Assembly (NCBI RefSeq): GCF_002914585.1
Contig: NZ_PDDM01000035.1
Location: 1 to 39,002, forward strand
Reading direction: 5' to 3'
Length of the DNA: 39,002 nt
Origin: Pseudanabaena sp. BC1403
GTDB lineage: Bacteria; Cyanobacteriota; Cyanobacteriia; Pseudanabaenales; Pseudanabaenaceae
Part shown: positions 24,928 to 33,683 of the stretch, in pieces
Numbering within the stretch: position 1 is the first letter of the stretch
Layout of the letters: each line of letters starts with the position of its first letter
Program-made: the position numbers and the translations under genes
Notes under the pieces: model-generated
What the model was told of the DNA's origin: nothing
The model's input: the letters and a program-made list of their open reading frames with translations, nothing else
Databases searched by the model: none

Positions 24928-25742
24928 AGTAATTTTTCTAAGCCATAAATCAGTGACTTGAGCGCAAGTACTTTGCGGACACAAAGCAATACACCTGCCA
25001 TATAACAGGTGCGATCGCTAGCATTATGCTCAATTTTTAAAGTTTCTCCCATTGCCCCAAAAATCACTTCTTGCCGTGCAACTATTCCAGGCATACGGAC
25101 ACTGTGAATGCGAATGTTTTCGCCATAGGTTGCGCCCCTTGCACCTGTGAGATGTTCTTTTTCATTAACGCTAGGCGGATTAAAAGATTGACCTAGTTCT
25201 GAGAGCATTTGTGCAGTTTTGATTGCAGTACCGCTAGGAGCATCAGCTTTTTGATTGTGGTGCAGTTCGATAATTTCCACATGCTGGAAATATTTGGCGG
25301 CAGCGATCGCGGCTTGCTGCATCAAAATTACACCGACGGAGAAATTTGGGGCAATAATGCAGCCTGTACTGGCTTTGTCCGCAAAAATGGCAAGATCGGC
25401 AATTTGCTGTTCACTTAAGCCTGTTGTCCCAACGACAGGACGCACACCATATGCGATCGCGGAACGAATATTGTCATAAATGATGCTGGGGTGGGTGACA
25501 TCGACCATCACTGGTAGTTGTGATTCTTGCGCAGCTTGGGCAAGGACAACTTCGAGATTATCGGTCACAGGTATTTCTAATTCGCCAATACCAATAACTT
25601 CGCCGATATCTTCGCCAATGTGCGATCTGCCGATCGCACCTGCGAGCATCATGTCTGGTGATTGGGCGATCGCTTTAATAATTTCGCGCCCCATTTTGCC
25701 TGTCGCCCCAGAAACAACGACAGGAATTTTGTTATTAGTCAT
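24924..25742 (-). CDS. dapB: 4-hydroxy-tetrahydrodipicolinate reductase
   Basis: NAD(P)H-dependent reductase of the lysine/diaminopimelate pathway. The nucleotide-binding GATGKMG is at 12-18 and the family signature [15 protein letters not shown] holds the catalytic His and Lys. [10 protein letters not shown] and [10 protein letters not shown] also match. The 272-residue length is normal. It converges on tRNA-Glu. Its upstream 340 bp hold no clear gene. Confidence 0.95.
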   Translation of the reverse strand: MTNNKIPVVVSGATGKMGREIIKAIAQSPDMMLAGAIGRSHIGEDIGEVIGIGELEIPVTDNLEVVLAQAAQESQLPVMVDVTHPSIIYDNIRSAIAYGVRPVVGTTGLSEQQIADLAIFADKASTGCIIAPNFSVGVILMQQAAIAAAKYFQHVEIIELHHNQKADAPSGTAIKTAQMLSELGQSFNPPSVNEKEHLTGARGATYGENIRIHSVRMPGIVARQEVIFGAMGETLKIEHNASDRTCYMAGVLLCVRKVLALKSLIYGLEKLL

Positions 25743-26084
25743 AAATAATTTTCAAGGTTTACTCTGGCTAAATATTAAGACAAACAATGTCACTTGCAGT
25801 GTGCCTGCGCTTTTTGAGCAGAACAGGATGTCGTAAGCGGATCTAATGAATCCATCAAGGATTTGTTAGGTGTTAAATATACATCCGTTGCCATTTTTTG
25901 CAACTCGCCTATGGTTTACAGGTTATTTGAAGATTCATTAATTACTTCTAGAGCTTGACTAATTGCACTGAATATTTCATCTAGTTCAAAGTTTGTTGAT
26001 GTGTCGGGTTGTGATAAATTTCTCGGAAGTTTTTACTTTAGTAACTTACGGTACGGCGCAAACTTGCCGAAATGTAAGTTTTGC
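25743..26084. other. Intergenic stretch with a possible gene remnant
   Basis: No intact gene is seen. On the minus strand, 25916-26032 has 38 sense codons (including LPRNLSQPDTSTNFELDE) without a start, preceded by a stop, with coding-like composition; it may be the end of a decayed gene downstream of the 26085-26441 gene. Around 26041-26080 there is a weak hairpin with arms AACTTAC and GTAAGTT. Confidence 0.4.
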
Positions 26085-26441
26085 TCATTGGTCTTGTTGG
26101 ATTCTGAGCATGGCTTTGGCTTTGGCTAGACGGACTAGATGCTCAATAAATTCATAATGCTGCCATAGACGTTGATCGCTTTCATTTAATCCGTCTGTAC
26201 GATTTTTATCTAAGAGGTTTTCTATCTCTGTTTGTACAGATGGAGATAGGTGTAGTGCGAGAATTTCTTGAGGAGATGGTAGTTTAGCGAAAAATTCTAA
26301 AATTTCAGTCAGTCCAGTAAATTCTGTGGAAGGGTTGGCAGTAATTTCTTGTAAACCTAAAGCTAAAATTTGCGGAAGACTGTCTTTGCGAGATTCTAAC
26401 CGTAGGGCAATGTCATCAGGTATTTCTAGGGTGATTTGCAT
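26085..26441 (-). CDS. Hypothetical, antitoxin-like small protein
   Basis: From the ATG at 26441 the protein begins MQITLEIPDDIALRLESR, a pattern common to short cyanobacterial proteins often found beside PIN or RelE-type toxins. The rest is helical with ILALHLSPSVQTEIENLLDKN and HYEFIEHLVRLAKAKA. No toxin gene is adjacent, though a possible remnant lies downstream, so it may be an orphan antitoxin. The assignment is based on general resemblance only. Five extra codons upstream (MGFKN) are possible. Confidence 0.6.
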   Translation of the reverse strand: MQITLEIPDDIALRLESRKDSLPQILALGLQEITANPSTEFTGLTEILEFFAKLPSPQEILALHLSPSVQTEIENLLDKNRTDGLNESDQRLWQHYEFIEHLVRLAKAKAMLRIQQDQ

Positions 26442-26462
26442 GTTTTTGAATCCCAATTTTAT

Positions 26463-26882
26463 CTATACGTTACCTTCTAAATTAGTTGACTGCCAAGCTA
26501 ATTTTTTGTTGATTAATTTGATGGTAAAGACGATCGCTAAAAATAGAACGCAACAAGAGATGGCAACTAATGTTTCTGTGATTTTCGGAGAAACAAATAC
26601 AATAAAACCTCGATCTTTGATCAGTGCTGAAAAACTAGAAACGCAAAATGGCATGAGATAAAGTCGGAATGTTTGCCAGTAATCTACACTATCGCTCTTG
26701 TTAGAAGAGATGCTTAATACAAGCCCTGTGCCAATCACAGCACTTATCCCCAGAGCATTAATCCAAGTCTTAGGCAATGGATCAAAATAGAAATAAACAA
26801 TAACGACATACCAAATCAAGTAGCACCAAAGCACAACTTTACCGATCTTAATGTCGCGTAAATATTGAATTAACCACTTCAT
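26463..26882 (-). CDS. Small integral membrane protein, unknown function
   Basis: The 139 residues include about four hydrophobic segments: around 15-34 (VVLWCYLIWYVVIVYFYF), 42-58, 73-90 and 103-125. I recognise no family. The start codon overlaps the last codons of the cupin gene by 4 nt, so the two are likely translated together; the meaning of this pairing is unclear. There are no obvious catalytic or transporter motifs. Confidence 0.7.
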   Translation of the reverse strand: MKWLIQYLRDIKIGKVVLWCYLIWYVVIVYFYFDPLPKTWINALGISAVIGTGLVLSISSNKSDSVDYWQTFRLYLMPFCVSSFSALIKDRGFIVFVSPKITETLVAISCCVLFLAIVFTIKLINKKLAWQSTNLEGNV

Positions 26883-27250
26883 GAATTTGTACCTTCGATC
26901 TCAACAAGTTGATATCCCGCAGTAGCAGGACTAACCACTGAAATAAAAACTAGAGGCTCGCTCCCATTATTTAATACTCCATGCACTGAGCCAGTATGAG
27001 CAACCACAACATCCCCTGCGGCGATTGGTTGCGTAGCGCCAGTTTTATCCAAATAATATTCTCCCTTGCCACTTATGATCGTCCAAGTGTCTTGTCCGTT
27101 GGGATGCAAGTGAGGCGGAATTTTTTGGTTTGGGTTGATATACCAAGCGACAACAACTGCATCTGGGGATTCAGTAACTACTGAACGAATTGGCTCTCCA
27201 TCAGTTGCTTGAAAAAATTGAGAGCTATCGAATATTCGAGCTTTACTCAT
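26879..27250 (-). CDS. Small cupin-domain protein
   Basis: The single cupin barrel has the metal-binding motif PPHLHPNGQDTW (two His plus a downstream acidic residue) and the second motif AHTGSVHGVLNNG. I choose the internal ATG at 27250 (MSKARIFDSSQFF) because the earlier 12 residues (MYIKQSLKNKII) precede the conserved start. Cupins of this size include isomerases, dioxygenases and sensors; no substrate can be read. It overlaps the membrane-protein gene. Confidence 0.85.
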   Translation of the reverse strand: MSKARIFDSSQFFQATDGEPIRSVVTESPDAVVVAWYINPNQKIPPHLHPNGQDTWTIISGKGEYYLDKTGATQPIAAGDVVVAHTGSVHGVLNNGSEPLVFISVVSPATAGYQLVEIEGTNS

Positions 27251-27379
27251 GATTATTTTGTTTTTTAGGCTTTGCTTTATATACAAGTAAGAGAGATAAG
27301 TAGGAGTCTAACTACATTTACAATTTTTGATTGTCTGATCTCGCACCTTTCAAGGCTAACTAACCAAATAATTTTCATA

Positions 27380-27417
27380 CCCATTCTTGAAAATGTAGGT
27401 ACACTTTCAAGAATGGG
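27380..27417. repeat. Hairpin in the cupin upstream region
   Basis: A 13-bp perfect outer stem CCCATTCTTGAAA plus three inner pairs around loop AGGT. No gene ends here. Confidence 0.75.
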
Positions 27418-27504
27418 AAATCAAACCAAGTAAGATTTTGAGAGCCAAGATTATTGCAAAAATAATAGTAATTCTCGTTTTAAGAATTATTTTTTTTGAG
27501 TTTT

Positions 27505-27607
27505 ATCCCAAAACACAAAGTGGCTTAGCCACTTTGTGTTTTTAAACCCCTTACAGGGTTTGCTTTTTAATTCACAGAAGTGTGACAACACTTTTGTGAA
27601 TTGGTAT
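27505..27607 (-). repeat. 103-bp three-hairpin repeat, copy D (inverted)
   Basis: Reverse orientation relative to 34336-34438. Right hairpin AAACACAAAGTGGC/GCCACTTTGTGTTT, central AAACCCCTTACAGGGTTT and left hairpin AATTCACAGAAGTGTGACAA... ending TTGGTAT. The loop of the long hairpin (TGACA) is flipped relative to its stem mismatch compared with copies E and F. Confidence 0.88.
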
Positions 27608-27679
27608 TACTGCGTTATAGGCAAAGGAAAACTCGAAATTGGTTTCATAATGAGAATTTCTGCAAAAATTGTTTCTGGA

Positions 27680-27709
27680 TTGCAAAAGTATGCTTTAAGG
27701 CTGTAGTAT
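27680..27709 (+). promoter_or_regulatory. Likely rpmB promoter
   Basis: TTGCAA (27680-27685) and TAGTAT (27704-27709) with 18-bp spacing, 35 bp before the rpmB ATG; GGAG follows near 27732 as ribosome-binding site. Confidence 0.5.
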
Positions 27710-27744
27710 GGTTAGCTGGACTGAAAAAATAGGAGACTAGTACT

Positions 27745-27981
27745 ATGGGTCGTGTATGCCAACTAACAGGCAAAAAAGCCAATAATTCCGTATCGATTTC
27801 TTTCTCACACAAGCGTCATAAGCACTTACAACACGTAAACTTACAAGACAAAAGAATTTGGTGGGAAGAAGGAAAGCGTTTTGTAAAATTACAAATTTCC
27901 ACCAAAGCCATTAAGACTTTGCAAAAGAAAGGACTCTCCGCATTTGCGAAAGAAGCAGGTATTGACCTTCGCAAATTCTAA
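27745..27981 (+). CDS. rpmB: Ribosomal protein bL28
   Basis: A 78-residue L28 with the typical [13 protein letters not shown] start, [16 protein letters not shown] and [14 protein letters not shown]. It is a component of the large ribosomal subunit. A good Shine-Dalgarno (GGAG) precedes the ATG. tyrA follows after 46 bp and a hairpin. Confidence 0.97.
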   Translation: MGRVCQLTGKKANNSVSISFSHKRHKHLQHVNLQDKRIWWEEGKRFVKLQISTKAIKTLQKKGLSAFAKEAGIDLRKF

Positions 27982-27987
27982 ATAATA

Positions 27988-28010
27988 AGAGGGGTGCTTT
28001 GCGCCCCTCT
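27988..28010 (+). terminator. Hairpin between rpmB and tyrA
   Basis: AGAGGGG/CCCCTCT with core TGC-TTT-GCG. It probably limits read-through of the strongly expressed rpmB into tyrA; no long T-run, so termination may be partial. Confidence 0.65.
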
Positions 28011-28027
28011 ATTATGTTGGAGACTTT

Positions 28028-28897
28028 ATGAATATTGGTATAGTTGGTTTAGGTTTAATTGGTGGCTCGCTAGGGTTAGATCTGCTCGCTTCATCGCAAG
28101 ATCATCACTATGTGTGGGGCATCAGTCGCAACTCTGAAACCTGCAAACAAGCAGCAGCGATCGCTGCCGTAAGTATCGCTAGTACAAATATTGCAGATAT
28201 TCCCGATCGCATTCTCAGTCAAACTGATATCGTTGTCATCTGTACGCCGATCGCAGCAATTTTGCCGACGATTTCCGCACTCGCGCCAAAATTAGCTTCT
28301 AACGTCATTTTTACGGATGTTGGCTCGGTCAAATCAGCGATCGTTGAGCCAGCATTGAAGATTTGCCAGCAATTTAATCAGCGATTTGTGGGCAGTCATC
28401 CGATGGCGGGAACTGCATTTCAAGGAATTTTAGCTGCCGAACGCAATCTATTTCAAAATCGTCCCTGTGTAGTTACGCCCAGTCATGATCTTGAGGCTGT
28501 TGAGAAAGTGCGATCGCTATGGCAGTTAGTGGGCATGAATGTCTATGAATGTAGCCCTGAAGAACATGATCGCGCCGTCGCCATGATTAGCCATGCCCCT
28601 GTAATGATTAGTGCTAGTTTGATTGCGGCTTGTCAGGGGGAAAGTGATCGGACGGTTTTAAAATTAGCGCAAAATTTAGCGAGTTCGGGGTTCCGTGATA
28701 CTAGTCGCGTTGGCGGTGGTAATCCTGAACTAGGGAGACTAATGTCGGAATATAATCAATCGGCTGTATTGCGATCGCTGCAAAACTATCAGCAATCTTT
28801 GCAACAAGTGATTAGTTTAATTGAGAACAAACAATGGGAAGAATTAGAGGCTTTTTTAGCTAATACTCAACGCGATCGCGCATTTTACGTTGATTAA
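28028..28897 (+). CDS. tyrA: Prephenate/arogenate dehydrogenase
   Basis: Last steps of tyrosine synthesis; in cyanobacteria the enzyme usually oxidises arogenate with NADP. The Rossmann motif GLGLIGGSLG is at 7-16, TDVGSVK at 96-102 and the catalytic SHPMAG at 123-128. The 289-residue length matches stand-alone TyrA without a chorismate mutase domain. GGAG precedes the ATG. Also feeds tocopherol and plastoquinone head-group synthesis through homogentisate, as known for the pathway. Confidence 0.92.
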   Translation: MNIGIVGLGLIGGSLGLDLLASSQDHHYVWGISRNSETCKQAAAIAAVSIASTNIADIPDRILSQTDIVVICTPIAAILPTISALAPKLASNVIFTDVGSVKSAIVEPALKICQQFNQRFVGSHPMAGTAFQGILAAERNLFQNRPCVVTPSHDLEAVEKVRSLWQLVGMNVYECSPEEHDRAVAMISHAPVMISASLIAACQGESDRTVLKLAQNLASSGFRDTSRVGGGNPELGRLMSEYNQSAVLRSLQNYQQSLQQVISLIENKQWEELEAFLANTQRDRAFYVD

Positions 28898-28934
28898 AAT
28901 GAAGAGAGGGCGCTTTGCGCCCGCTCTTCATTTT
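28896..28934. terminator. Bidirectional terminator between tyrA and the phosphatase gene
   Basis: An 18-bp stem with one mismatch around loop TTT; core GGGCGC/GCGCCC. The left arm contains part of the tyrA stop codon and the right arm the end of the phosphatase gene, so both convergent genes end inside it. Confidence 0.85.
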
Positions 28935-29398
28935 TTGGGAAAAGATTTGAGAAGACCACCACAGGCATCAAATAGCAGATCGATGACATAGTTAAATCCA
29001 TCTGCACCACCGTAATAGGGATCAGGAACTTCTTTATCGGTGTAAGTTTCGCAGAAGTCACACATCATCTTCACCTTGTCCGTAAATTTCCCTTGCGGAT
29101 CGAGAACGAGAATATTGCGATAATTATCTTTGTCCATCGCCAGAATCAAGTCAAATTCGCGCAAATCCATCGCCTGAAATTGTCTAGCTGAGCCAACAAA
29201 ATCTAAGCCACGTTCTTTGGCAGCCGCACGCATACGGCGATCGGGTGGTGCACCCACATGCCAGCCACCAGTACCCGCCGAATCGCAGATAAAGCGATCG
29301 CCTAGTCCTTGCTTCTCAACTAAATGATTCATAATATTTTCTGCCGCAGGTGATCGGCAAATATTTCCGAGGCAAACAAATAGAAGTTTTTTGGTCAT
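28928..29398 (-). CDS. Low-molecular-weight protein-tyrosine phosphatase
   Basis: From the ATG at 29398 the protein begins MTKKLLFVCLGNICRSP with the CX5R loop Cys9-Arg15. The general acid lies in EVPDPYYGG. The earlier frame start (MVLHGLWNIN) precedes the conserved N terminus and is unlikely. These enzymes dephosphorylate tyrosine kinases or stress-linked proteins; the partner is unknown. The downstream neighbour is tyrA (convergent). A 103-bp repeat lies before the gene. Confidence 0.9.
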   Translation of the reverse strand: MTKKLLFVCLGNICRSPAAENIMNHLVEKQGLGDRFICDSAGTGGWHVGAPPDRRMRAAAKERGLDFVGSARQFQAMDLREFDLILAMDKDNYRNILVLDPQGKFTDKVKMMCDFCETYTDKEVPDPYYGGADGFNYVIDLLFDACGGLLKSFPKK

Positions 29399-29421
29399 AT
29401 TTATATTCCATAAACCATGTA

Positions 29422-29524
29422 ATACCAAAACACAAAATGGCTACGCCATTTTGTGTTTTTAAAACCCTTACAGGGTTTGGGTTTTAATTCACAGAAGTGT
29501 TGTCACACTTTTGTGAATTGGTAT
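29422..29524 (-). repeat. 103-bp three-hairpin repeat, copy E (inverted)
   Basis: Begins ATACCAAAACACAAAATGG and ends GTGAATTGGTAT; nearly identical to the reverse complement of the copy at 34336-34438. All three hairpins are intact. It lies between the yqhD-like gene and the phosphatase gene, both on the minus strand. Confidence 0.92.
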
Positions 29525-29560
29525 AAAGGTGCTGTAAAGCAGCACCTTTACAGAAAGAAG

Positions 29561-30715
29561 TTAAGCACAGAGCGCTAAAATTTGTTCGACAACCTTGGGT
29601 GTAACATCTTGATTTTCGCCTAAGGCGACAAAACCACGCTTCTCGAAGCGATCGATAATTTTGGGAATCACATCTAGTCCCACGCCGTAGTCTGATAGAT
29701 GGGTACAAACGCCGACAGTCTCAAAAAAGTCGCGAGTTTTCGCGATCGCCCGATCAATGCGTACCTCTTCTGTGCCATCGACAAGACCCCAAACGCGATC
29801 AGCATATTGCAAGAGCTTTTGCCTTTTGAGATCGCGTCTAATCGTCAGCATATTTGGCAACACGATCGCCAAAGTCTGAGCATGATCGATGCCATGTAGC
29901 GCCGTTAGCTCATGACCGATCATGTGCGTTGCCCAATCTTGAGGTACACCGACACCGATTATTCCATTGAGCGCCATTGTGGCACACCACATTACATTGG
30001 CACGAGCTTCGTAGTTATGGAGATCCGCTAAGATTTTCGGACCTTCTTCGATCAAGGTTTTGAGAATAGACTCAGCCATCCGATCCTGTAATGGCGCATT
30101 AGCAGGATATGTCAAATACTGTTCCATAACATGAACATAGGCATCAACAATTCCATTACTAACCTGACGAATAGGCAACGAGTAAGTTGTTTCAGGGTCT
30201 AAAACTGAGAATTTGGGAAATACAAGCGGGCTAGAGAAAAACAACTTTTCTTGGGTTTCCCATTTGGTAACCACAGAGCTAGTGTTCATCTCAGAACCAG
30301 TAGCTGGCAAAGTCAACACTGAACCCAAGGGAATTGCCGCTTTGACAGGGGCTTGTTTGGCACAAATATCCCAAGGATCACCTTCAAAGGGAACTGCGGC
30401 AGCAATAAATTTTGTACCATCAAGGACGGAGCCGCCGCCCACCGCCAGCAAAAAATCAATCCCTTCAGCTCGAATCAATTCAACTGCTTTGAGCAATGTT
30501 TCAAGATGTGGATTTGCCTCAATTCCGCCAAATTCGAGAAAGTTATGCCCTGTGAGGGCTGCTTTTACTTGCTCGTAAACTCCGTTAGTTTTGATGCTAC
30601 CGCCACCATAGATGACTAGGATTTTGGCATCAGCAGGAATTTCTGCACTGATATTCGCAATTTGACCTTTGCCAAATAAAATCTTGACTGGATTGTAAAA
30701 AGCAAAATTTTCCAT
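29561..30715 (-). CDS. yqhD: Iron-containing alcohol dehydrogenase, YqhD type
   Basis: Type III alcohol dehydrogenase of 384 residues, very similar through its length to E. coli YqhD: ILFGKGQIA, LEFGGIEANP, AVGGGSVLDGTKFIAAA (91-107), LTLPATGSEMN, VPQDWATHMIGHELTALHGIDHAQTLAIVLP with the metal-binding His residues, and THLSDYG. YqhD is an NADPH-dependent aldehyde reductase with broad range that detoxifies short aldehydes from lipid peroxidation; the same role is inferred. pyk lies upstream, separated by a terminator. Confidence 0.93.
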   Translation of the reverse strand: MENFAFYNPVKILFGKGQIANISAEIPADAKILVIYGGGSIKTNGVYEQVKAALTGHNFLEFGGIEANPHLETLLKAVELIRAEGIDFLLAVGGGSVLDGTKFIAAAVPFEGDPWDICAKQAPVKAAIPLGSVLTLPATGSEMNTSSVVTKWETQEKLFFSSPLVFPKFSVLDPETTYSLPIRQVSNGIVDAYVHVMEQYLTYPANAPLQDRMAESILKTLIEEGPKILADLHNYEARANVMWCATMALNGIIGVGVPQDWATHMIGHELTALHGIDHAQTLAIVLPNMLTIRRDLKRQKLLQYADRVWGLVDGTEEVRIDRAIAKTRDFFETVGVCTHLSDYGVGLDVIPKIIDRFEKRGFVALGENQDVTPKVVEQILALCA

Positions 30716-30729
30716 GACTAACTCAAAAA

Positions 30730-30764
30730 ATATTAAAGCTGATGCGAAACATCAACTTTAATAT
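30730..30764 (-). terminator. Terminator of pyk
   Basis: A 15-bp stem with one mismatch (ATATTAAAGCTGATG) around loop CGAAA, two bases past the pyk stop and followed on the minus strand by a T-run. Confidence 0.85.
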
Positions 30765-30766
30765 AA

Positions 30767-32539
30767 CTAAAACGTTAGATCGTCCGATCGCGAACCAGAG
30801 TAGATCATGCCTTTGCTGAAGTTAACGCTTAGTGGTTCACCATCACGAATGAATCCTGTAGCATTGTGTACCCCGATCAACACTGGTATACCCAGCCTGC
30901 GACCGATCACCACTGCATGAGAATCAAGACTTGATTCTTCAGTAATTACGGCAGATGCTTTGCGAATTACTTCGATATAGTCGGCATCAGTGCGATCGAT
31001 GACAAGAATTTCACCTTCGTTAAAGTCGCGGACATCAAGGTGATGGAAAGCAACTCTAGCGCGTCCATAAACAATGCCAGAGCCGATGCTTAAGCCTTTG
31101 CCAACTACCGATGAAACAAACTCCACTTTGATTAAATCCGTAGAGCCTGCCACGTCTTGCAGTGTGCCTGCCGACATAACCACCAAATCACCTGCGGAGA
31201 GCAATTTCATCTCTTGAGCAAGGTTGAGGGCGGCTTCAAAATTTTGTCTTGCTGATGGCAAAGATATTAATACCATTGGCTGCACACCCCAGACCATTTG
31301 CAATCGCCGTGCGACTTGGACATTGGGCGTAACTGCCAAAATCGGAATCGGTGGACGGAATTTGCTAACATTGCGAGCTGTTGAGCCTGTTTTGGTAAGA
31401 GTAACGATCGCAGCTGCATTAAGTTGAATGGCAATTCTGCCCACAGCTTGACTGATAGCATTGGGCACAGCCCGTCCCATGCTTTCAAGGGGTTGCATTT
31501 TTAGATCTTGTTCTCTTTCGATGCGAACGGCAATTCTTGCCATCGTTTCCACAGCCAAAATCGGATATTTCCCCACGGCAGTTTCGTTAGAGAGCATCAC
31601 GGCATCAGTGCCATCGATGATCGCATTTGCAACGTCAGAGATTTCGGCGCGGGTGGCACGAGGGCTACTGACCATGCTATCGAGCATTTGTGTCGCGGTA
31701 ATAACTGGAATGCCTAAGCGATTGGCAGTTTTAATCAATTGCTTTTGGGCGATCGGTACATCTTCCGCAGGAATTTCCACACCTAGATCTCCCCTTGCTA
31801 CCATCACGCCATCGCAGACCGAGAGAATCGCTTCCATGTTAGCGATCGCTTCGTGCTTCTCAATTTTGGCAATGACGCTAGCTTTCCGACCTGAAGCAGC
31901 AATCAAGTCTTTTACCTCTAGCACATCTTCAGGATTACAGACAAAGCTAAGTGCTACCCAATCCACGCCTTCAGACAGGCCAAAACGTAGGTCTTCGCGA
32001 TCTTTATCGGTCATCGCACTGACCAATAAGTGCACATTCGGGAAATTTACCCCTTTATTATTAGAAAGTGTGCCGCCAATGACCACGCGACAATAAAGAT
32101 CACCTAATTCCACATTTACATCTTCGACGACCATCTCTACTTTGCCGTCATCGAGCATGATTACTGCGCCGATCGGCACTTCTTCGGCAAGGGTGTCATA
32201 GGTAATGCAACTAATTTCAGAGTTACCATCAACTTTGCGGCTAGTGAGTGTAAATTTGTCACCTTTATTAAGAGTAATTGGGCCTTCTTTAAATACCCCA
32301 AGGCGAATTTTTGGCCCTTGCAAATCCTGCAAAATGCCCACTGGTTGATTGAGTTCGCTAGATACTTGGCGAATATTGCAAATGCTGCGATGGTGGTCAG
32401 CATGAGTGCCGTGGGAAAAGTTGAGGCGAAAGGTGCTTGCGCCTGCTTCAATAAGCTGGCGAATCATATCGGGGCTACTGGTTGCGGGTCCAATAGTAGC
32501 AACAATTTTTGTGCGACGAAAAGTTTCTCTAACGGTCAT
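30767..32539 (-). CDS. pyk: Pyruvate kinase, long form with C-terminal PEP-utiliser-like domain
   Basis: Converts phosphoenolpyruvate and ADP to pyruvate and ATP. The first 470 residues are standard: TKIVATIGPAT, FRLNFSHG, KIEKHEAI, MVARGDLGVEIP and AVMLSNETA. Residues about 480-590 form the extra domain seen in one of two cyanobacterial isoforms and in some Gram-positives, with VITEESSLDSHAVVIGRRLGIP and VLIGV, resembling the swivelling histidine domain. In Synechocystis this longer isoform is usually called Pyk2. It stands as its own unit and is followed by a terminator. Confidence 0.95.
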   Translation of the reverse strand: MTVRETFRRTKIVATIGPATSSPDMIRQLIEAGASTFRLNFSHGTHADHHRSICNIRQVSSELNQPVGILQDLQGPKIRLGVFKEGPITLNKGDKFTLTSRKVDGNSEISCITYDTLAEEVPIGAVIMLDDGKVEMVVEDVNVELGDLYCRVVIGGTLSNNKGVNFPNVHLLVSAMTDKDREDLRFGLSEGVDWVALSFVCNPEDVLEVKDLIAASGRKASVIAKIEKHEAIANMEAILSVCDGVMVARGDLGVEIPAEDVPIAQKQLIKTANRLGIPVITATQMLDSMVSSPRATRAEISDVANAIIDGTDAVMLSNETAVGKYPILAVETMARIAVRIEREQDLKMQPLESMGRAVPNAISQAVGRIAIQLNAAAIVTLTKTGSTARNVSKFRPPIPILAVTPNVQVARRLQMVWGVQPMVLISLPSARQNFEAALNLAQEMKLLSAGDLVVMSAGTLQDVAGSTDLIKVEFVSSVVGKGLSIGSGIVYGRARVAFHHLDVRDFNEGEILVIDRTDADYIEVIRKASAVITEESSLDSHAVVIGRRLGIPVLIGVHNATGFIRDGEPLSVNFSKGMIYSGSRSDDLTF

Positions 32540-32680
32540 GGATTGTCAGCTAACGGCGAACCTCAAACATACCAGAATCTCATGACAATTCTCCAAGTTG
32601 TCATTACTCTTTGGGGCATGAGTTACACCAATACTTCATACAGCTTCAAAAATTCGTATGCCAAGGTCATCTAAAAATCA

Positions 32681-32770
32681 AGCGATCGCAAAAATCTTCA
32701 TTTTAAAAGCAAGCTGAGATTTCTATTTTGAATTGTGTATGCGATCGCTAAAACCTTAACTTTCCAAAGA
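32681..32770. repeat. HIP1-bearing repeat units before the Rpn gene
   Basis: Two units similar to those at 33665-33800: GCGATCGCAAAAATCTTCA at 32682 and GCGATCGCTAAAACCTTAAC at 32741. They bracket the nuclease gene together with the downstream array. Confidence 0.6.
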
Positions 32771-32828
32771 GATGCTGCATTGCGATCACTTGAAAATTTG
32801 GCTTCTTCAAAAATGATAAAATTCCTCG

Positions 32829-33683
32829 ATGTATGACAATACCTGCAAGTTTCTCGCCGAGAACTTCCCCGAAGACTTTGCCTGTTGGCTCTTGGGGAAA
32901 TCCATTCTGCTAACCAAACTCGAACCATCGGAACTCTCTGCCGAGCCAATCCGTGCAGATTCTGTCATATTTCTAGAGTCTTCAGAAATAGTTGTGCATT
33001 TAGAGTTTCAGACCAAAACCGATGAGACAATGGCATATCGGATGGCTAATTATTGGTTGAGACTTTACGGTAAATATCCTAATAAAGAAATTCATCAAAC
33101 TGTTATCTATTTAAAGCCAACAAAATCACCACTTGCATATCAAACTAGCTTTAAATCTAAGCAACTAAACCATGAATTTAATATCGTCCGTCTCTGGGAA
33201 CAACCTACTGATATCTTTCAGCAATATCTAGGACTATTGCCTCTCGCCGTTTTAACCAAAACAAGCGATCCTGAAGAAACTTTAAGAGATGTGGCTAGAC
33301 AAATTGATAATATTGCCGATAAACGAGTACAAAGTAACGTAGCAGCGTCTACCGCTATAATATCGGGTATAGCCTTAGATAAAGCAATCATCCAAAGACT
33401 ACTAAGGAGTGAAATCATGAAAGAATCAGTGATTTATCAGGATATTTTACTGGAAGGCGAAGCAAAAGGCAAGGCTGAAGGCAAGGCTGAAGGCAAAGCT
33501 GAAGGCAAGGCTGAAACTGCTCGTCAAATAGCTCTAAACATGTTGCTTTCCAATGTCTCCACAGATTTAGTTGCCCAATTTACTGGATTAACTCTCAAGC
33601 AAGTCCAGCAATTGCAAAAGCTTTCTACAAAACAGCCCAAGATACCTAAGTCTTCAAAAACAAAGCGATCGCCAAAATCCTAA
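32829..33683 (+). CDS. Rpn-family (recombination-promoting nuclease-like) protein
   Basis: The N-terminal PD-(D/E)xK-like core is visible in IRADSVIFLES (Asp44) and VVHLEFQTK (Glu59, Gln61), with MAYRMANYWLRLYGKYP next. Such proteins were once called putative transposases (PD-(D/E)XK nuclease family) and are very common in cyanobacteria. Residues about 210-232 are four copies of GKAE from a 12-bp DNA repeat, then a helical C-terminal part. The last residues KRSPKS come from a HIP1 repeat unit, so the coding end has been extended into the downstream repeat array. The repeat number is likely to vary among strains. Confidence 0.85.
   Translation: MYDNTCKFLAENFPEDFACWLLGKSILLTKLEPSELSAEPIRADSVIFLESSEIVVHLEFQTKTDETMAYRMANYWLRLYGKYPNKEIHQTVIYLKPTKSPLAYQTSFKSKQLNHEFNIVRLWEQPTDIFQQYLGLLPLAVLTKTSDPEETLRDVARQIDNIADKRVQSNVAASTAIISGIALDKAIIQRLLRSEIMKESVIYQDILLEGEAKGKAEGKAEGKAEGKAETARQIALNMLLSNVSTDLVAQFTGLTLKQVQQLQKLSTKQPKIPKSSKTKRSPKS

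Larger units (their letters stand above)
27251..27744. other. Divergent intergenic region with several hairpins and a repeat
   Basis: No gene. From left to right it holds the hairpin at 27380-27417, a short hairpin around 27469-27489 with TAATTCT/AGAATTA arms, the 103-bp repeat at 27505-27607 and the rpmB promoter. The cupin gene reads left and rpmB reads right. Confidence 0.7.

Noticed and set aside
31461-32096. A 211-codon open frame antisense to pyruvate kinase
   Set aside because: It is fully inside the well-supported pyk gene on the other strand, has no family resemblance and reflects codon bias of pyk.
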